A stretch of DNA of 64,000 bases from UBA10677 sp045532295. GTDB taxonomy: Bacteria; Bacillota; Clostridia; Christensenellales; Pumilibacteraceae. The position numbers and the translations under genes are program-made. The number at the start of each line of letters is the position of its first letter. Within the stretch, counting starts at the first letter, position 1. The DNA lies in contig JAZSFP010000007.1 in assembly GCA_045532295.1 (NCBI GenBank), positions 1 to 64,000 of the forward strand, in the 5' to 3' direction. The notes beneath the pieces were generated by a model, which saw only the letters and a program-made list of their open reading frames with translations, made no database searches and was not told the origin of the DNA. Positions 33,258 through 41,871 of the stretch are shown here, one piece after another.

Positions 33258-34385
33258 ATGATAACAGTAAAAGAAGTAGAAACAAAAAAAGAACGCAAAC
33301 AGTTTTTCCGTTTTCCTATTGAACTTTACAAGGGCAACGAGTACGTCGTTCCACCTCTTATTTCTGACGAAGAGGACGAGTTTAACCCCGAAAAGAACGG
33401 AGCGTTTGAGTATTGTCAATGCAAAATGTTCCTCGCTTATAACGAGAAAGGCAAAGTAGTTGGTAGAATAGCCGGAATACTTTCTAAAGCGTACAACGAA
33501 AAAGCGTCCGTCCGCCAGTTGCGATTTACTCGATACGACGTAATCGACGATTTTGCCGTAACCGAGGCGCTTTTTAATAAACTCAAGGAGTGGGCAAAAG
33601 AACTCGAAATGAACGAGATTATCGGACCTATCGGCTTTTCCGACTTTGATAAACAGGGAATGCTCATTGAAGGTTACGATAAGTTAGGAATGTTCGTAAC
33701 GATCTATAACTATCCTTATTACGCTGAGCATATGAAAAAACTCGGTATGGAAAAGGAAGTTGATTGGGTAGAGTATCTTATCAAAGTTCCCGAAAAAGTG
33801 GACGAAAGGCTTGATAGACTTGCTAATAGAATTAAGGAACGCTACGGTTTTAACCTTGTCGAACTTAAAGGCTTTAAGAACGCTCAGCCTATTATCCACG
33901 AAGTTTTAGAGAATATTTTTAACGAGGCGTTTGCCCGTCTTTACGGCGTAGTAAAAGTAAACCGTAAACAAATCGAGCGCGAGGCGAAAATGCTCGAGCA
34001 GGTTTGGGACGACGACTTCGTATTCTTGGTGGAAAACAAAGAAGGCGACTACGTAGGCTACGGTTTTATGGCAGGCTCGGTGTCAAACGCAATGCGTAAA
34101 TTTAACGGTAAGATAAATCTTTCGGGAATTTTCGCTATGATACGCGACCTTAAAAACCCCGAAGTAGTTGACCTTTACAATATCGGAGTAAAGGACGACT
34201 ATCGCAATACGGGAGTAAACGTGTTAATCTTGGTTGAAGGTATTAAACGCCTTATTAAGCGTAAGGTTAAGTATATAGAAACCGGTCCTGAACTTGAAAC
34301 GAATATACAAATTCAATCAATGTGGAAACACTTTGAAAAAGAACAGCATAAGCGTCGCCGTTGCTGGTCGTTAAAACTTAACTAA
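33258..34385 (+). CDS. GNAT-like acetyltransferase of unknown substrate
   Basis: 375 residues. The C-terminal half has a GNAT-type pattern: a substrate/acetyl-CoA loop near DDDFVFLVENKEGDYVGYGF and a later VDLYNIGVKDDYRNTGVNVL in the position of motif A (usual Q/RxxGxG/A), although the Gly pattern is weak. Similar large two-lobe GNAT proteins occur across gut Firmicutes and Bacteroidetes with no assigned substrate. It has its own promoter and ends in a terminator, so it is monocistronic. Confidence 0.7.
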   Translation: MITVKEVETKKERKQFFRFPIELYKGNEYVVPPLISDEEDEFNPEKNGAFEYCQCKMFLAYNEKGKVVGRIAGILSKAYNEKASVRQLRFTRYDVIDDFAVTEALFNKLKEWAKELEMNEIIGPIGFSDFDKQGMLIEGYDKLGMFVTIYNYPYYAEHMKKLGMEKEVDWVEYLIKVPEKVDERLDRLANRIKERYGFNLVELKGFKNAQPIIHEVLENIFNEAFARLYGVVKVNRKQIEREAKMLEQVWDDDFVFLVENKEGDYVGYGFMAGSVSNAMRKFNGKINLSGIFAMIRDLKNPEVVDLYNIGVKDDYRNTGVNVLILVEGIKRLIKRKVKYIETGPELETNIQIQSMWKHFEKEQHKRRRCWSLKLN

Positions 34386-34387
34386 AC

Positions 34388-34418
34388 GAAAAGCGGAGAT
34401 TAAATTCTCCGCTTTTTT
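34388..34418 (+). terminator. intrinsic terminator, convergent region
   Basis: AAAAGCGGAGA pairs with TCTCCGCTTTTTT around a 6-nt loop. Its symmetry could end transcription from both the acetyltransferase-like gene and the AraC gene. Confidence 0.8.
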
Positions 34419-34419
34419 A

Positions 34420-35169
34420 TTATAGCGTATTATCAATATAACGAATTTGTTTTGGAGATAAAGAGTAATGCTTTTTCAGTAGCCTTCGTAAAAACGACGG
34501 AGATGAAAAATTGAGTTTTTCACAAATTTTTTCAAGCGTTTCTCCTGACTTTATTAGAGCAATGGCTTTAGATAATTTTATAGCGTTTTTGTATTCGATA
34601 GGGGAAGTGGAGGTAGCGGACTTAAAGAGAGAGTAAAAGCGTGAAGTCGATAAATAGCAAAGCGACGCAAGGTAATCCACGCGAATAGTTTTTTCACAAT
34701 TATCCTTAATAAAATTTATTGCCGGTAGGATCGTGTCGAAATTAGTGTCCGCTTTTTTAATGCGTGGAACGACGAGAGAAAGTAGTTTAAAAAAATACGA
34801 AAGACAAGAAAACTGACAATTATTTTCATAATGATAATTAAGGGACTTAAACAGTTCTTCGGCGTTTTCAAGATGAAAAGTTTGGAATTGATCATAAAAT
34901 AAAGACATATTATCACAGTCAAATTCGATAGCGTAAAACTCATTGTTTTGTCCGCTCCAATGCGATACGTATGGCTTTTTTGCAGGCAAAAACCATATAT
35001 CGCCTTCTTTTATAGTAAGAGAAAAACCGTCCGCCGTTTCCACAAAGCACTCGCCCTTTTTAATATAAGCAAGTCGCATTTCGTTAAAGCCTGTTTTTGA
35101 ACCCGCTGTCGATTTATCTTCGGGAAAACAATGAAAAGAGTAAAGATTGCAAGAGTGTTCGTTATTCAT
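34420..35169 (-). CDS. AraC-family transcriptional regulator
   Basis: 249 residues. N-terminal cupin-like sensor (about 1-130) with the GDIWFLPAKKPY segment, C-terminal two-helix-turn-helix DNA-binding domain (VDYLASLCYLSTSRFYSLFK, then EKICEKLNFSSPSFLRRLLK, LSPKQIRYI). It starts after GAGG and is divergent from the two dehydrogenase genes, so it very likely regulates them. The pair suggests control of sugar, inositol or related substrate use. Inducer unknown. Confidence 0.88.
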   Translation of the reverse strand: MNNEHSCNLYSFHCFPEDKSTAGSKTGFNEMRLAYIKKGECFVETADGFSLTIKEGDIWFLPAKKPYVSHWSGQNNEFYAIEFDCDNMSLFYDQFQTFHLENAEELFKSLNYHYENNCQFSCLSYFFKLLSLVVPRIKKADTNFDTILPAINFIKDNCEKTIRVDYLASLCYLSTSRFYSLFKSATSTSPIEYKNAIKLSKAIALIKSGETLEKICEKLNFSSPSFLRRLLKKHYSLSPKQIRYIDNTL

Positions 35170-35220
35170 ACAAAATACCTCTAAAGTAGAATAGTGCCCT
35201 TTTTATAATAGTATAACATC

Positions 35221-35249
35221 TTGCTATTTTCTTGTCAATAAAATATAAT
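35221..35249 (+). promoter_or_regulatory. promoter of the dehydrogenase operon
   Basis: TTGCTA (35221-35226), 17-bp spacer and TATAAT (35244-35249), in the 115-bp gap shared with the AraC regulator. The ribosome binding site is AGGGAGCG before the ATG. Confidence 0.65.
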
Positions 35250-35284
35250 ATACCTAACGAAATTAAGACAAGGGAGCGTTTAAA

Positions 35285-36316
35285 ATGGAGAAAATCAAGC
35301 AAATAGTTTTTACTGCCGTTAACAAGGCGGAACTACTAACGGTGGGTGAAGTGGATTTACAAAATATTCCCGACGGTTTCGTAGCGGTTAAGACGGTGAT
35401 AAGCGCAATAAGTAACGGAACGGAAAAAGCAAACATTACAGGGAACTCAAACGTAAGTTGCAGCGAAGAGCCTAAAGTCGTTTTTCCGCGTTTTACTGGA
35501 TACAGTAGCGCAGGCGTAGTAGTAGGCGTGGGTAAGGGCGTAACGAAAGTAAAGATAGGCGATAGAGCGGTAGTTTACTGGGGACACCATAAAAACTACA
35601 ATATCGTCCCCGAAAAGAATATCGTTAAAATCGAAGACGATAGCGTTTCGTGGTCAGCGTCTGCAAACGCGTTTATTTCCACTTTTCCGCTTGCTGCCGT
35701 AAGAAAAACGCGAGTTGAACTTGGCGAAAGCGCGCTTATTATGGGGCTTGGAATACTGGGAATTTTCGCGGTAAAGTACGCAAAAACTGCAGGCGCAGTG
35801 CCCGTTATTGCCGTAGACCCCGTGAAAGAGCGTCGTGACCTTGCGTTAAAGAGCGGAGCGGACTACGCGTTTGACCCGACTGAACCCGATTTCGTACAAA
35901 AAGTGCGGGCGGTAAGTGGTGGCGGTGTTAATACTGCAATCGAGGTTACGGGATTAGGCGTAGGACTTAATCAAGCGCTCGACTGTATGGCAAAAATGGG
36001 TAGAGTGGCATTGCTTGGCTGTACTCGTGATAGTAACTTTACGGTTGATTATTACCGCAAAGTACACGGCCCCGGTATCCAACTATTCGGCGCGCATACC
36101 ATTGCCCGTCCCGATAACGAATCGTACCCGGGACACTTTACGCATATCGACGATATTAAAACCGCGCTTAAACTCGTCGCCGGTGGTAGAATTTCTCTTG
36201 ACGATATAGTGGCGGAAACTTATTCTCCACAAGAGTGTGAAGAGGTTTATAATAGACTTGTATTTGATAAAAAATTCCCCGTGTCCGTTCAGTTTGACTG
36301 GACAAAACTTGATTGA
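35285..36316 (+). CDS. medium-chain zinc-type alcohol/sugar dehydrogenase
   Basis: 343 residues of the MDR superfamily: GroES-like N-terminal domain and a Rossmann domain with a glycine-rich motif (ALIMGLGILGIFAVKYAKTA) and VIAVDPVKERRDLALKSGAD. The usual catalytic Cys-Gly-x-D and Gly-His-Glu zinc motif is not present as GHE in this chain. It resembles threonine/sugar dehydrogenases and the Gfo-linked enzymes used in inositol or sugar-acid catabolism. It is followed by a Gfo/Idh/MocA gene 9 bp later. Substrate inferred only from pairing. Confidence 0.85.
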   Translation: MEKIKQIVFTAVNKAELLTVGEVDLQNIPDGFVAVKTVISAISNGTEKANITGNSNVSCSEEPKVVFPRFTGYSSAGVVVGVGKGVTKVKIGDRAVVYWGHHKNYNIVPEKNIVKIEDDSVSWSASANAFISTFPLAAVRKTRVELGESALIMGLGILGIFAVKYAKTAGAVPVIAVDPVKERRDLALKSGADYAFDPTEPDFVQKVRAVSGGGVNTAIEVTGLGVGLNQALDCMAKMGRVALLGCTRDSNFTVDYYRKVHGPGIQLFGAHTIARPDNESYPGHFTHIDDIKTALKLVAGGRISLDDIVAETYSPQECEEVYNRLVFDKKFPVSVQFDWTKLD

Positions 36317-36325
36317 GGTGAGGTT

Positions 36326-37369
36326 ATGAAAAGAATTAGAATAGTTCAAATAGGCGCAGGTCACGACCACGCGAACGTAATATTTAAAAGCCTTTGCGAC
36401 CAAAGTGATATTTTTGAAGTAATGGGTTACGTAGTTTGCGAGGGCGACGAGGAAATGTTTAATTGCGCTAAAGCGTCGTACGAGGGCTATAAACGATATA
36501 CGCTCGACGAGGCTTTTGCAATCGAAGGGCTCGACGCCGTAGCGGTGGAAACTTACGACCTCAACCTCGTTAAGTACGCGCAAATGTCAGCGTCGCGAGG
36601 TCTTAATGTCTTTATGGATAAGCCGGGTAGTGAGAGCGCGGAAGACTTTGAAAAAATGCTCTCTACCGTGAAGAATAACGGCAAAGTTTTCGCCATAGGC
36701 TATATGTACCGTTACAATCCCTTCGTTGTGGACCTTATAAATAAAATCAAAGAGGGAAAGTTGGGCGAAATTTACTCTGTTGAGGCTCAAATGAATTGTG
36801 ACCACGCTACCGCAAAACGAAACTGGCTTGGTGGTTTTAAGGGTGGAATGACTTTCTTCCTTGGTTGTCATCTTATAGATTTAGTGTACTCTATAATGGG
36901 TATGCCCGAAGAAATTATCCCCTATAACTGTTCTACGGGAATTTTTGGAGTGAACGCAAAAGACTTCGGTATGGCGGTGTTCAAGTATAAAAACGGCGTA
37001 TCGTTTATAAAAACTACCGCAACCGAGCCGGGCGGGTTTAACCGTCGTCAACTCGTCGTGTGTGGTTCTTTGGGAACCGTCGAACTTAAACCGATCGAAG
37101 AATTCTATGCTCCGGGATTGCTCGTAACGAGAAGTCGCGAGTGCTACCGTCCAAACGACAATACGCTACTACAATGGGACGACGAAGGCGCAAAGTCTTG
37201 CTCTGAGCCCGTAAATCGTTACGACGCTATGACCGCAACCTTTGCTCAAAAAGTCCTTGCAAATAAGCCTATGGCGGACGAAGAATTTATTCGCGAGGCA
37301 ATAGTCCACCGTCTCGTTCTCGCATCTTGCGGAATTCCTTGCAATTATAAAGAAAAGATTGAGTTGTAA
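36326..37369 (+). CDS. Gfo/Idh/MocA-family oxidoreductase
   Basis: 347 residues. N-terminal NAD(P)-binding Rossmann motif (RIVQIGAGHDHANVIFKSLC), then the family's MDKPGSESAEDF segment with its conserved Lys-Pro, and the C-terminal beta-sheet domain (about 130-340, AIGYMYRYNPFVVDLINKIK). It probably oxidises or epimerises a sugar or polyol with the preceding dehydrogenase, both under the divergent AraC regulator. The stop codon is directly followed by the tandem-repeat block; no terminator precedes it. Confidence 0.88.
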   Translation: MKRIRIVQIGAGHDHANVIFKSLCDQSDIFEVMGYVVCEGDEEMFNCAKASYEGYKRYTLDEAFAIEGLDAVAVETYDLNLVKYAQMSASRGLNVFMDKPGSESAEDFEKMLSTVKNNGKVFAIGYMYRYNPFVVDLINKIKEGKLGEIYSVEAQMNCDHATAKRNWLGGFKGGMTFFLGCHLIDLVYSIMGMPEEIIPYNCSTGIFGVNAKDFGMAVFKYKNGVSFIKTTATEPGGFNRRQLVVCGSLGTVELKPIEEFYAPGLLVTRSRECYRPNDNTLLQWDDEGAKSCSEPVNRYDAMTATFAQKVLANKPMADEEFIREAIVHRLVLASCGIPCNYKEKIEL

Positions 37370-37372
37370 ATT

Positions 37373-37936
37373 ACTCGCCTTTGGCTCGTGGCGTTCGCAA
37401 TCTATGATTGCTCGGCTAAGCGGGGAAACTATCGTACCCCTAAACTTTGGGCAACGGCGTTTTCGCATTTGCTCAACCGCGGTGTCGCCAGTACTCGCCT
37501 TTGGCTCGTGGCGTTCGCAATCTGTGATTGCTCGGCTAAGCGGGGAAACTATCGTACCCCTAAACTTTGGGCAACGGCGTTTTCGCATTTGCTCAACCGC
37601 GGTGTCGCCCGTACTCGCCTTTGGCTCGTGGCGTTCGCAATCTATGATTGCTCGGCTAAGCGGGGAAACTATCGTACCCCTAAACTTTGGGCAACGGTGT
37701 TTTCGCATTTGCTCAACCGCGGTGTCGCCCGTACTCGCCTTTGGCTCGTGGCGTTCGCAATCTACGATTGCTCGGCTAAGCGGGGAAACTATCGTACCCC
37801 TAAACTTTGGGCAACGGCGTTTTCGCATTTGCTCAACCGCGGTGCCGCCAGTACTCGCCTTTGGCTCGTGGCGTTCGCAATCTACGATTGCTCGGCTAAG
37901 CGGGGAAACTATCGTACCCCTAAACTTTGGGCAACG
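37373..37936. repeat. 120-bp tandem repeat, 4.7 near-identical copies
   Basis: Units begin ACTCGCCTTTGGCTCGTGGC at 37373, 37493, 37613, 37733 and 37853; the last copy is cut at 37936. Copies differ at very few positions. Each unit contains GCAATC-N3-GATTGC, a perfect hairpin whose 3-nt loop (TAT, TGT, TAC) varies while the stem does not, and a GGGG...CCCC pairing. The unit length is divisible by three, so long frames stay open on both strands. No ribosome binding site supports any of them. It lies between the Gfo/Idh gene and the tRNA-Leu terminator. Confidence 0.9.
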
Positions 37937-37972
37937 AAAAATACCTACCCATAAAAATGGGTAGGTATTTTT
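37937..37972. terminator. bidirectional terminator next to tRNA-Leu
   Basis: AAAAATACCTACCCAT pairs with ATGGGTAGGTATTTTT around a 4-nt loop: a perfect 16-bp stem flanked by A and T runs. It can stop the tRNA transcript from the right and read-through from the dehydrogenase operon from the left. Confidence 0.85.
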
Positions 37973-38058
37973 GGTGCCGCCAGTCGGGGTCGAACCGACA
38001 CGGTATCACTACCGCGGGATTTTGAGTCCCGTGCGTCTGCCAATTTCACCATGGCGGC
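37972..38058 (-). tRNA. tRNA-Leu, anticodon CAA
   Basis: Read on the minus strand, the 87-nt gene has the acceptor GCCGCCA paired with TGGCGGC, A and encoded CCA, a D arm, an anticodon stem CGGGA/TCCCG with loop CTCAAAA (anticodon CAA, reading UUG), a long variable arm (about 12 nt) as in class II tRNAs, and a T arm GTCGG-TTCGACC-CCGAC. Promoter and terminator flank it. Confidence 0.93.
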
Positions 38059-38083
38059 AAAAAGTTAGCGATTAACCTTATAT

Positions 38084-38112
38084 ATTGTAACACATTATTA
38101 AAGATTTGACAA
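38084..38112 (-). promoter_or_regulatory. tRNA-Leu promoter
   Basis: Minus strand: TTGTCA (38112-38107), 17-bp spacer, TACAAT (38089-38084), about 25 nt before the tRNA 5' end. Note the usual 17-bp spacing, unlike the 12-bp damage-type sites. Confidence 0.7.
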
Positions 38113-38120
38113 GCAAATGA

Positions 38121-38149
38121 TTGATAATTTTTTTAAAAGGTTGTATAAT
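38121..38149 (+). promoter_or_regulatory. polA promoter
   Basis: TTGATA (38121-38126), 17-bp spacer, TATAAT (38144-38149), then GAAGGGG as ribosome binding site 5-10 nt before the ATG. Confidence 0.7.
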
Positions 38150-38181
38150 AAAAGAAGAAAATAGCAAAGAAGGGGCTACCA

Positions 38182-40707
38182 ATGGAGAAATTATTATTAA
38201 TTGACGGAAACAGTTTAATAAACAGAGCGTTTTACGCCTTACCGCCTCTAAACAACAAGAAAGGCGAGCCTACGCAAGCGGTGTACGGCTTTACGACTAT
38301 GCTCATAAAAATGCTTGAAACCTATTCGCCCGAGTATATTGCAGTAGCCTTTGACCTTCCTGCGCCCACCTTCCGCCATAAGATGTACGACGGCTATAAA
38401 GCAACGCGTAAGAAAATGCCCGAGGAACTTGCCGTTCAACTGCCCATATTAAAAGAACAGTTAAGGCTTATGAACATAGCAATAGTGGAAAAGGAAGGCT
38501 ACGAGGCGGACGATATTATCGGCACGCTCTCGAAAACTCCCGGCGTAGAAACCTATATCGTAACGGGCGACCGAGACAGTTTTCAACTTATATCCGACAC
38601 CACTAAAGTAGTACTCACCAAACGCGGAATAACCGAAACGCTCGTTCTCGACGAAGAGGTTCTTATGAAGGAATACTCACTCACGCCTTCTGGCGTAATT
38701 GAGTTCAAAGCGCTCGCGGGCGATACCTCAGATAATATCCCCGGGGTTAGTGGCGTAGGCGAAAAGACCGCTATTTCCCTTATTGAAAAATACAAAACGG
38801 TGGGGGACGTATACGCCCATTTAGACGAAATCAAGGGAAAACTTGCTGAAAAATTATTAGTTTCAAAAGACAACGCTTTCCTTTCAAAAGAACTTGCAAC
38901 GATAAATTGTGAAGTGCCTCTTGAAGTTACTCTCGACGACTTTAAGTACGATTTTCCTTTCTCTGCGCAAGTAAGAACTTTCTTTGCGGATAACGCGTTT
39001 AAGTCGTTAGTTAAGCGCGACGAATTATTCGTTGTGGACGAGCATAGTGAGAAAAAAGCGGTGGAAATCGAAGAAATCAAAATTAAAACTACCGACGATC
39101 TTATTAAGATTTTCCAAGATAAAAAACAGTTTTCGCTCGTTATGGCGGACGATATTCATATATCTTTCGATGGGCTAAAAGAATATGTTTTGTGTGTATC
39201 CCGTTCACTTATTGACGACGGTATGTTCTACGGAGTATTGATGTCGGCAATTAAGCCTATCGTGGAAAATAGCCACTTAATCGTTTTCGACGGTAAAAAA
39301 GTAATGCGTCAGTTGAACGAGCAAGGTGTAACTCTAAAGTCTTACGACGACGTTCGTCTTATGCAACACCTCGTGGATATGAGAGTAGACAATAATACCG
39401 TATCCGAACTTTTACAAAGTGAATACGGCGACGCTAATTATCCTGCGTCTAAGATTTACGCGCTCTACGGCGACTTACTCTCGCAAATCGAGAGTATGAG
39501 CATTTACTCGTTCTATAAAGAAGTGGAACTTCCGCTTGAACGCGTGCTTTACAATATGGAAAAGCGCGGAGTGGAAGTAGACCAAAGCGTTTTCGATGCC
39601 CTTAGCGTGCAGTTTAATTCGCAAATATCCAAACTTGAGCAAGAAATACACGCGCTTGCCGGAGAAAAATTCAATATAAATTCTCCAAAACAACTTGCCG
39701 AAGTGCTTTTTAATAAACTTATGATACCCTATCCAAAGAAGAGCAACAAGCACTCAACGAACGCGGAAATTTTAGATATGCTTATGAATAAGCACGAAAT
39801 TATTCCACTCATAACCAAGTATCGTTTTGCAAGTAAACTTAATAGCACTTATATTGAAGGAATGCGCAAACTCGTTGCAAGCGACGGAGCAATCCATACT
39901 GAATATAACCAAATGCTTACTACGACGGGTAGACTTTCAAGTAGTGAGCCAAACCTTCAAAATATTCCCGTTAGAGAAGAAGAAGGCAGACTTTTGCGCG
40001 GACTTTTCGTTGCTCGTAAAGGCTATACGCTCGTGTCAGCCGACTATTCGCAAATTGAACTCCGATTGCTTGCGCACTTTTCGGGCGATAAAATTATGCT
40101 CGAACAGTACAGAACGGGCGCAGATATCCACTCAAGAACGGCTGCGGAAATCTTTGGTGTCGATATCTCCAAGGTAACCGACCAAATGCGTAGAACGGCA
40201 AAAACGGTCAACTTTGGCATCATCTACGGCATAAGTGACTACGGGCTTTCCCAAAACCTTCATTGCTCGGTTGCAAAGGCAAGAGAGTATATGAATATCT
40301 ATTTTGAGCGTTTTCCCTCTATTAAACCCTATTTTGACGGTATCGTGGAGAACGCTAAAAAGACGGGATATACCACTACGCTTATGGGACGACTTCGTTA
40401 TATCCCGGAACTTGCCTCCCCCAACTTCCAAACGCGTCAGTTCGGTGAGCGCGCGGCAATGAATATGCCCCTTCAAGGCTCTGCTGCGGATATAATCAAA
40501 ATAGCAATGGTAAAGGTGGCCAAAGAACTTGAGGGGATGAAGTCCAAACTTATTCTCCAAATCCACGACGAACTTATAATAGAGGCGTCGGATGACGAAC
40601 TTGAAAGAGTGAAAGAAATCCTTAAAAACTGTATGGAAAACGCGGTAAACCTTGCCGTTCCCTTAACCGTTGATATATCCAACGGCAAAAGTTGGCTTGA
40701 GTGCTAA
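38182..40707 (+). CDS. polA: DNA polymerase I
   Basis: 841 residues. The 5' nuclease domain (about 1-290) has LIDGNSLINRAFYALPPL, GYEADDIIGTLSK and DRDSFQLISDTT. The middle region (about 290-455) holds the place of the 3'-5' exonuclease, but the two acidic metal ligands are not recognisable, so proofreading is probably lost, as in many Gram-positive homologues. The polymerase domain (about 455-841) has TTTGRLSSSEPNLQNIP, the palm motif VSADYSQIELRLLAHFSGD and IHDELIIEA. It fills gaps and removes primers and completes excision repair. Followed closely by coaE. Confidence 0.97.
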   Translation: MEKLLLIDGNSLINRAFYALPPLNNKKGEPTQAVYGFTTMLIKMLETYSPEYIAVAFDLPAPTFRHKMYDGYKATRKKMPEELAVQLPILKEQLRLMNIAIVEKEGYEADDIIGTLSKTPGVETYIVTGDRDSFQLISDTTKVVLTKRGITETLVLDEEVLMKEYSLTPSGVIEFKALAGDTSDNIPGVSGVGEKTAISLIEKYKTVGDVYAHLDEIKGKLAEKLLVSKDNAFLSKELATINCEVPLEVTLDDFKYDFPFSAQVRTFFADNAFKSLVKRDELFVVDEHSEKKAVEIEEIKIKTTDDLIKIFQDKKQFSLVMADDIHISFDGLKEYVLCVSRSLIDDGMFYGVLMSAIKPIVENSHLIVFDGKKVMRQLNEQGVTLKSYDDVRLMQHLVDMRVDNNTVSELLQSEYGDANYPASKIYALYGDLLSQIESMSIYSFYKEVELPLERVLYNMEKRGVEVDQSVFDALSVQFNSQISKLEQEIHALAGEKFNINSPKQLAEVLFNKLMIPYPKKSNKHSTNAEILDMLMNKHEIIPLITKYRFASKLNSTYIEGMRKLVASDGAIHTEYNQMLTTTGRLSSSEPNLQNIPVREEEGRLLRGLFVARKGYTLVSADYSQIELRLLAHFSGDKIMLEQYRTGADIHSRTAAEIFGVDISKVTDQMRRTAKTVNFGIIYGISDYGLSQNLHCSVAKAREYMNIYFERFPSIKPYFDGIVENAKKTGYTTTLMGRLRYIPELASPNFQTRQFGERAAMNMPLQGSAADIIKIAMVKVAKELEGMKSKLILQIHDELIIEASDDELERVKEILKNCMENAVNLAVPLTVDISNGKSWLEC

Positions 40708-40717
40708 AGGAGAAAAA

Positions 40718-41314
40718 ATGAAACCATTAGTAGTAGGAATAACGGGCGGTATAGCGTCGGGTAAAAGCGTCGTTAGCGCAAAAATCCAAGCGCTTGGCGG
40801 AACGGTAATTGACGCTGATATCCTCTCTCGCGAAGTTATTGAGAAAGGCACGAAGGGGCATAGACTATTAAAAGAGGCGTTCCCCATTGCGTTTGACGGG
40901 GACGAATTAAATCGAAAAGCCCTTCGCGAACTCGTATTTAACGACGAGCAAGCCCGAGTAAAACTCAATAGCATAACGCATCCGTTAATAGAAGAGCGAA
41001 CAAAAGCGCTTATAAAAAATGCAAATCAAGAAGTAGTTTTCTTGGTCGTTCCTCTTATGTTTGAGAGTAACTCAGATAAGTTCTGTTCTCTCGTCGTTTC
41101 CGTTTGCGCGCCAAAAGAAAAAAGAGTAGAGTGGATTACTAAGCGTAATAGCGAAATTACAAAGGACCTCGCGGAAAAAATGATAAGCGCCCAAATGAGC
41201 GACGAAGAGAGAGAAAAAAGAGCGGACGAAGTAATTTATAACGACGGCACGCTCGAAGACCTTGAAAGTAAAGCAATCGCCTTATATAAAAGATTTACTG
41301 AGAATAAAAACTAA
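40718..41314 (+). CDS. coaE: dephospho-CoA kinase
   Basis: 198 residues from ATG 40718 behind AAAGGAG; the earlier frame overlaps the polA end. P-loop GITGGIASGKSVVSA, then VIDADILSREV, and the family's LNSITHPLIEER and VPLMFESN. It phosphorylates dephospho-CoA, the final step of CoA synthesis, the other end of the pathway that starts with coaX at 7.4 kb. polA-coaE order is common in Firmicutes. Confidence 0.93.
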   Translation: MKPLVVGITGGIASGKSVVSAKIQALGGTVIDADILSREVIEKGTKGHRLLKEAFPIAFDGDELNRKALRELVFNDEQARVKLNSITHPLIEERTKALIKNANQEVVFLVVPLMFESNSDKFCSLVVSVCAPKEKRVEWITKRNSEITKDLAEKMISAQMSDEEREKRADEVIYNDGTLEDLESKAIALYKRFTENKN

Positions 41315-41343
41315 TCTACGGTTATATAATAATCGTAGACGGT

Positions 41344-41871
41344 ATGGAAAATAATAATAAAACATCGCGCCGTATATGGATTTTTTCCGTAACGGCGCTT
41401 ATACTTTTCTTGGGAATTATAATATCATTTCGTATTAAATTTCCTAATACGTATCACGATTTTATTGACAAAACTGCCCAAAAGTACGAGGTTGATAGCG
41501 CGCTCGTAGCCTCCGTTATAGCGGTAGAGAGCGGTTATAGAGAAAGGGTAAAATCAAATAGAGGTGCAATGGGTCTTATGCAACTTATGCCGTCAACCGC
41601 GCGTTTTTGTGCTGAAAAGGTAGGGCTAAATTACTCCGAAGAAATGCTTTACGACGGCGAAACGAACATAGTTTTAGGAAGTTATTATTTAAGTTATCTA
41701 TCAAAAAAATTTGATAATATCGACGATATTTTAGCCTCGTATAACGCAGGCGAAGGTAATGTGTTAAAATGGAAAAAGGAGGGGAAGAGCATACCTTTTC
41801 CCGAAACTATCAATTATATTAAAAAAGTAAAACGCGCCTATAAGATTTATAAACGCGTTTATTATCGTTAG
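41344..41871 (+). CDS. membrane-anchored lytic transglycosylase (SLT domain)
   Basis: 175 residues with one N-terminal membrane helix (about 11-31) and a soluble SLT domain: catalytic Glu62 in SVIAVESGY, then GAMGLMQLMPSTA and YNAGEGNV near the C-terminus. It cleaves peptidoglycan non-hydrolytically, forming 1,6-anhydro muramyl ends. Similar small enzymes are linked to spore or division peptidoglycan in Firmicutes. It stops within the last four bases of the convergent regulator gene. Confidence 0.9.
   Translation: MENNNKTSRRIWIFSVTALILFLGIIISFRIKFPNTYHDFIDKTAQKYEVDSALVASVIAVESGYRERVKSNRGAMGLMQLMPSTARFCAEKVGLNYSEEMLYDGETNIVLGSYYLSYLSKKFDNIDDILASYNAGEGNVLKWKKEGKSIPFPETINYIKKVKRAYKIYKRVYYR

Noticed and set aside
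37373..37936. CRISPR array
   Set aside because: The unit is 120 bp with no unique spacers; all positions repeat, so it is a tandem repeat rather than a CRISPR array.
37169..37964. Three long overlapping open frames across the tandem repeat
   Set aside because: They exist because the 120-bp unit is divisible by three and lacks stops in several frames. None has a ribosome binding site or family motif, and they overlap on both strands.
38182..40707. Proofreading exonuclease in PolA
   Set aside because: The middle domain is present but the acidic metal-binding residues are not recognisable; not counted as active, and such loss is common in Gram-positive PolA.
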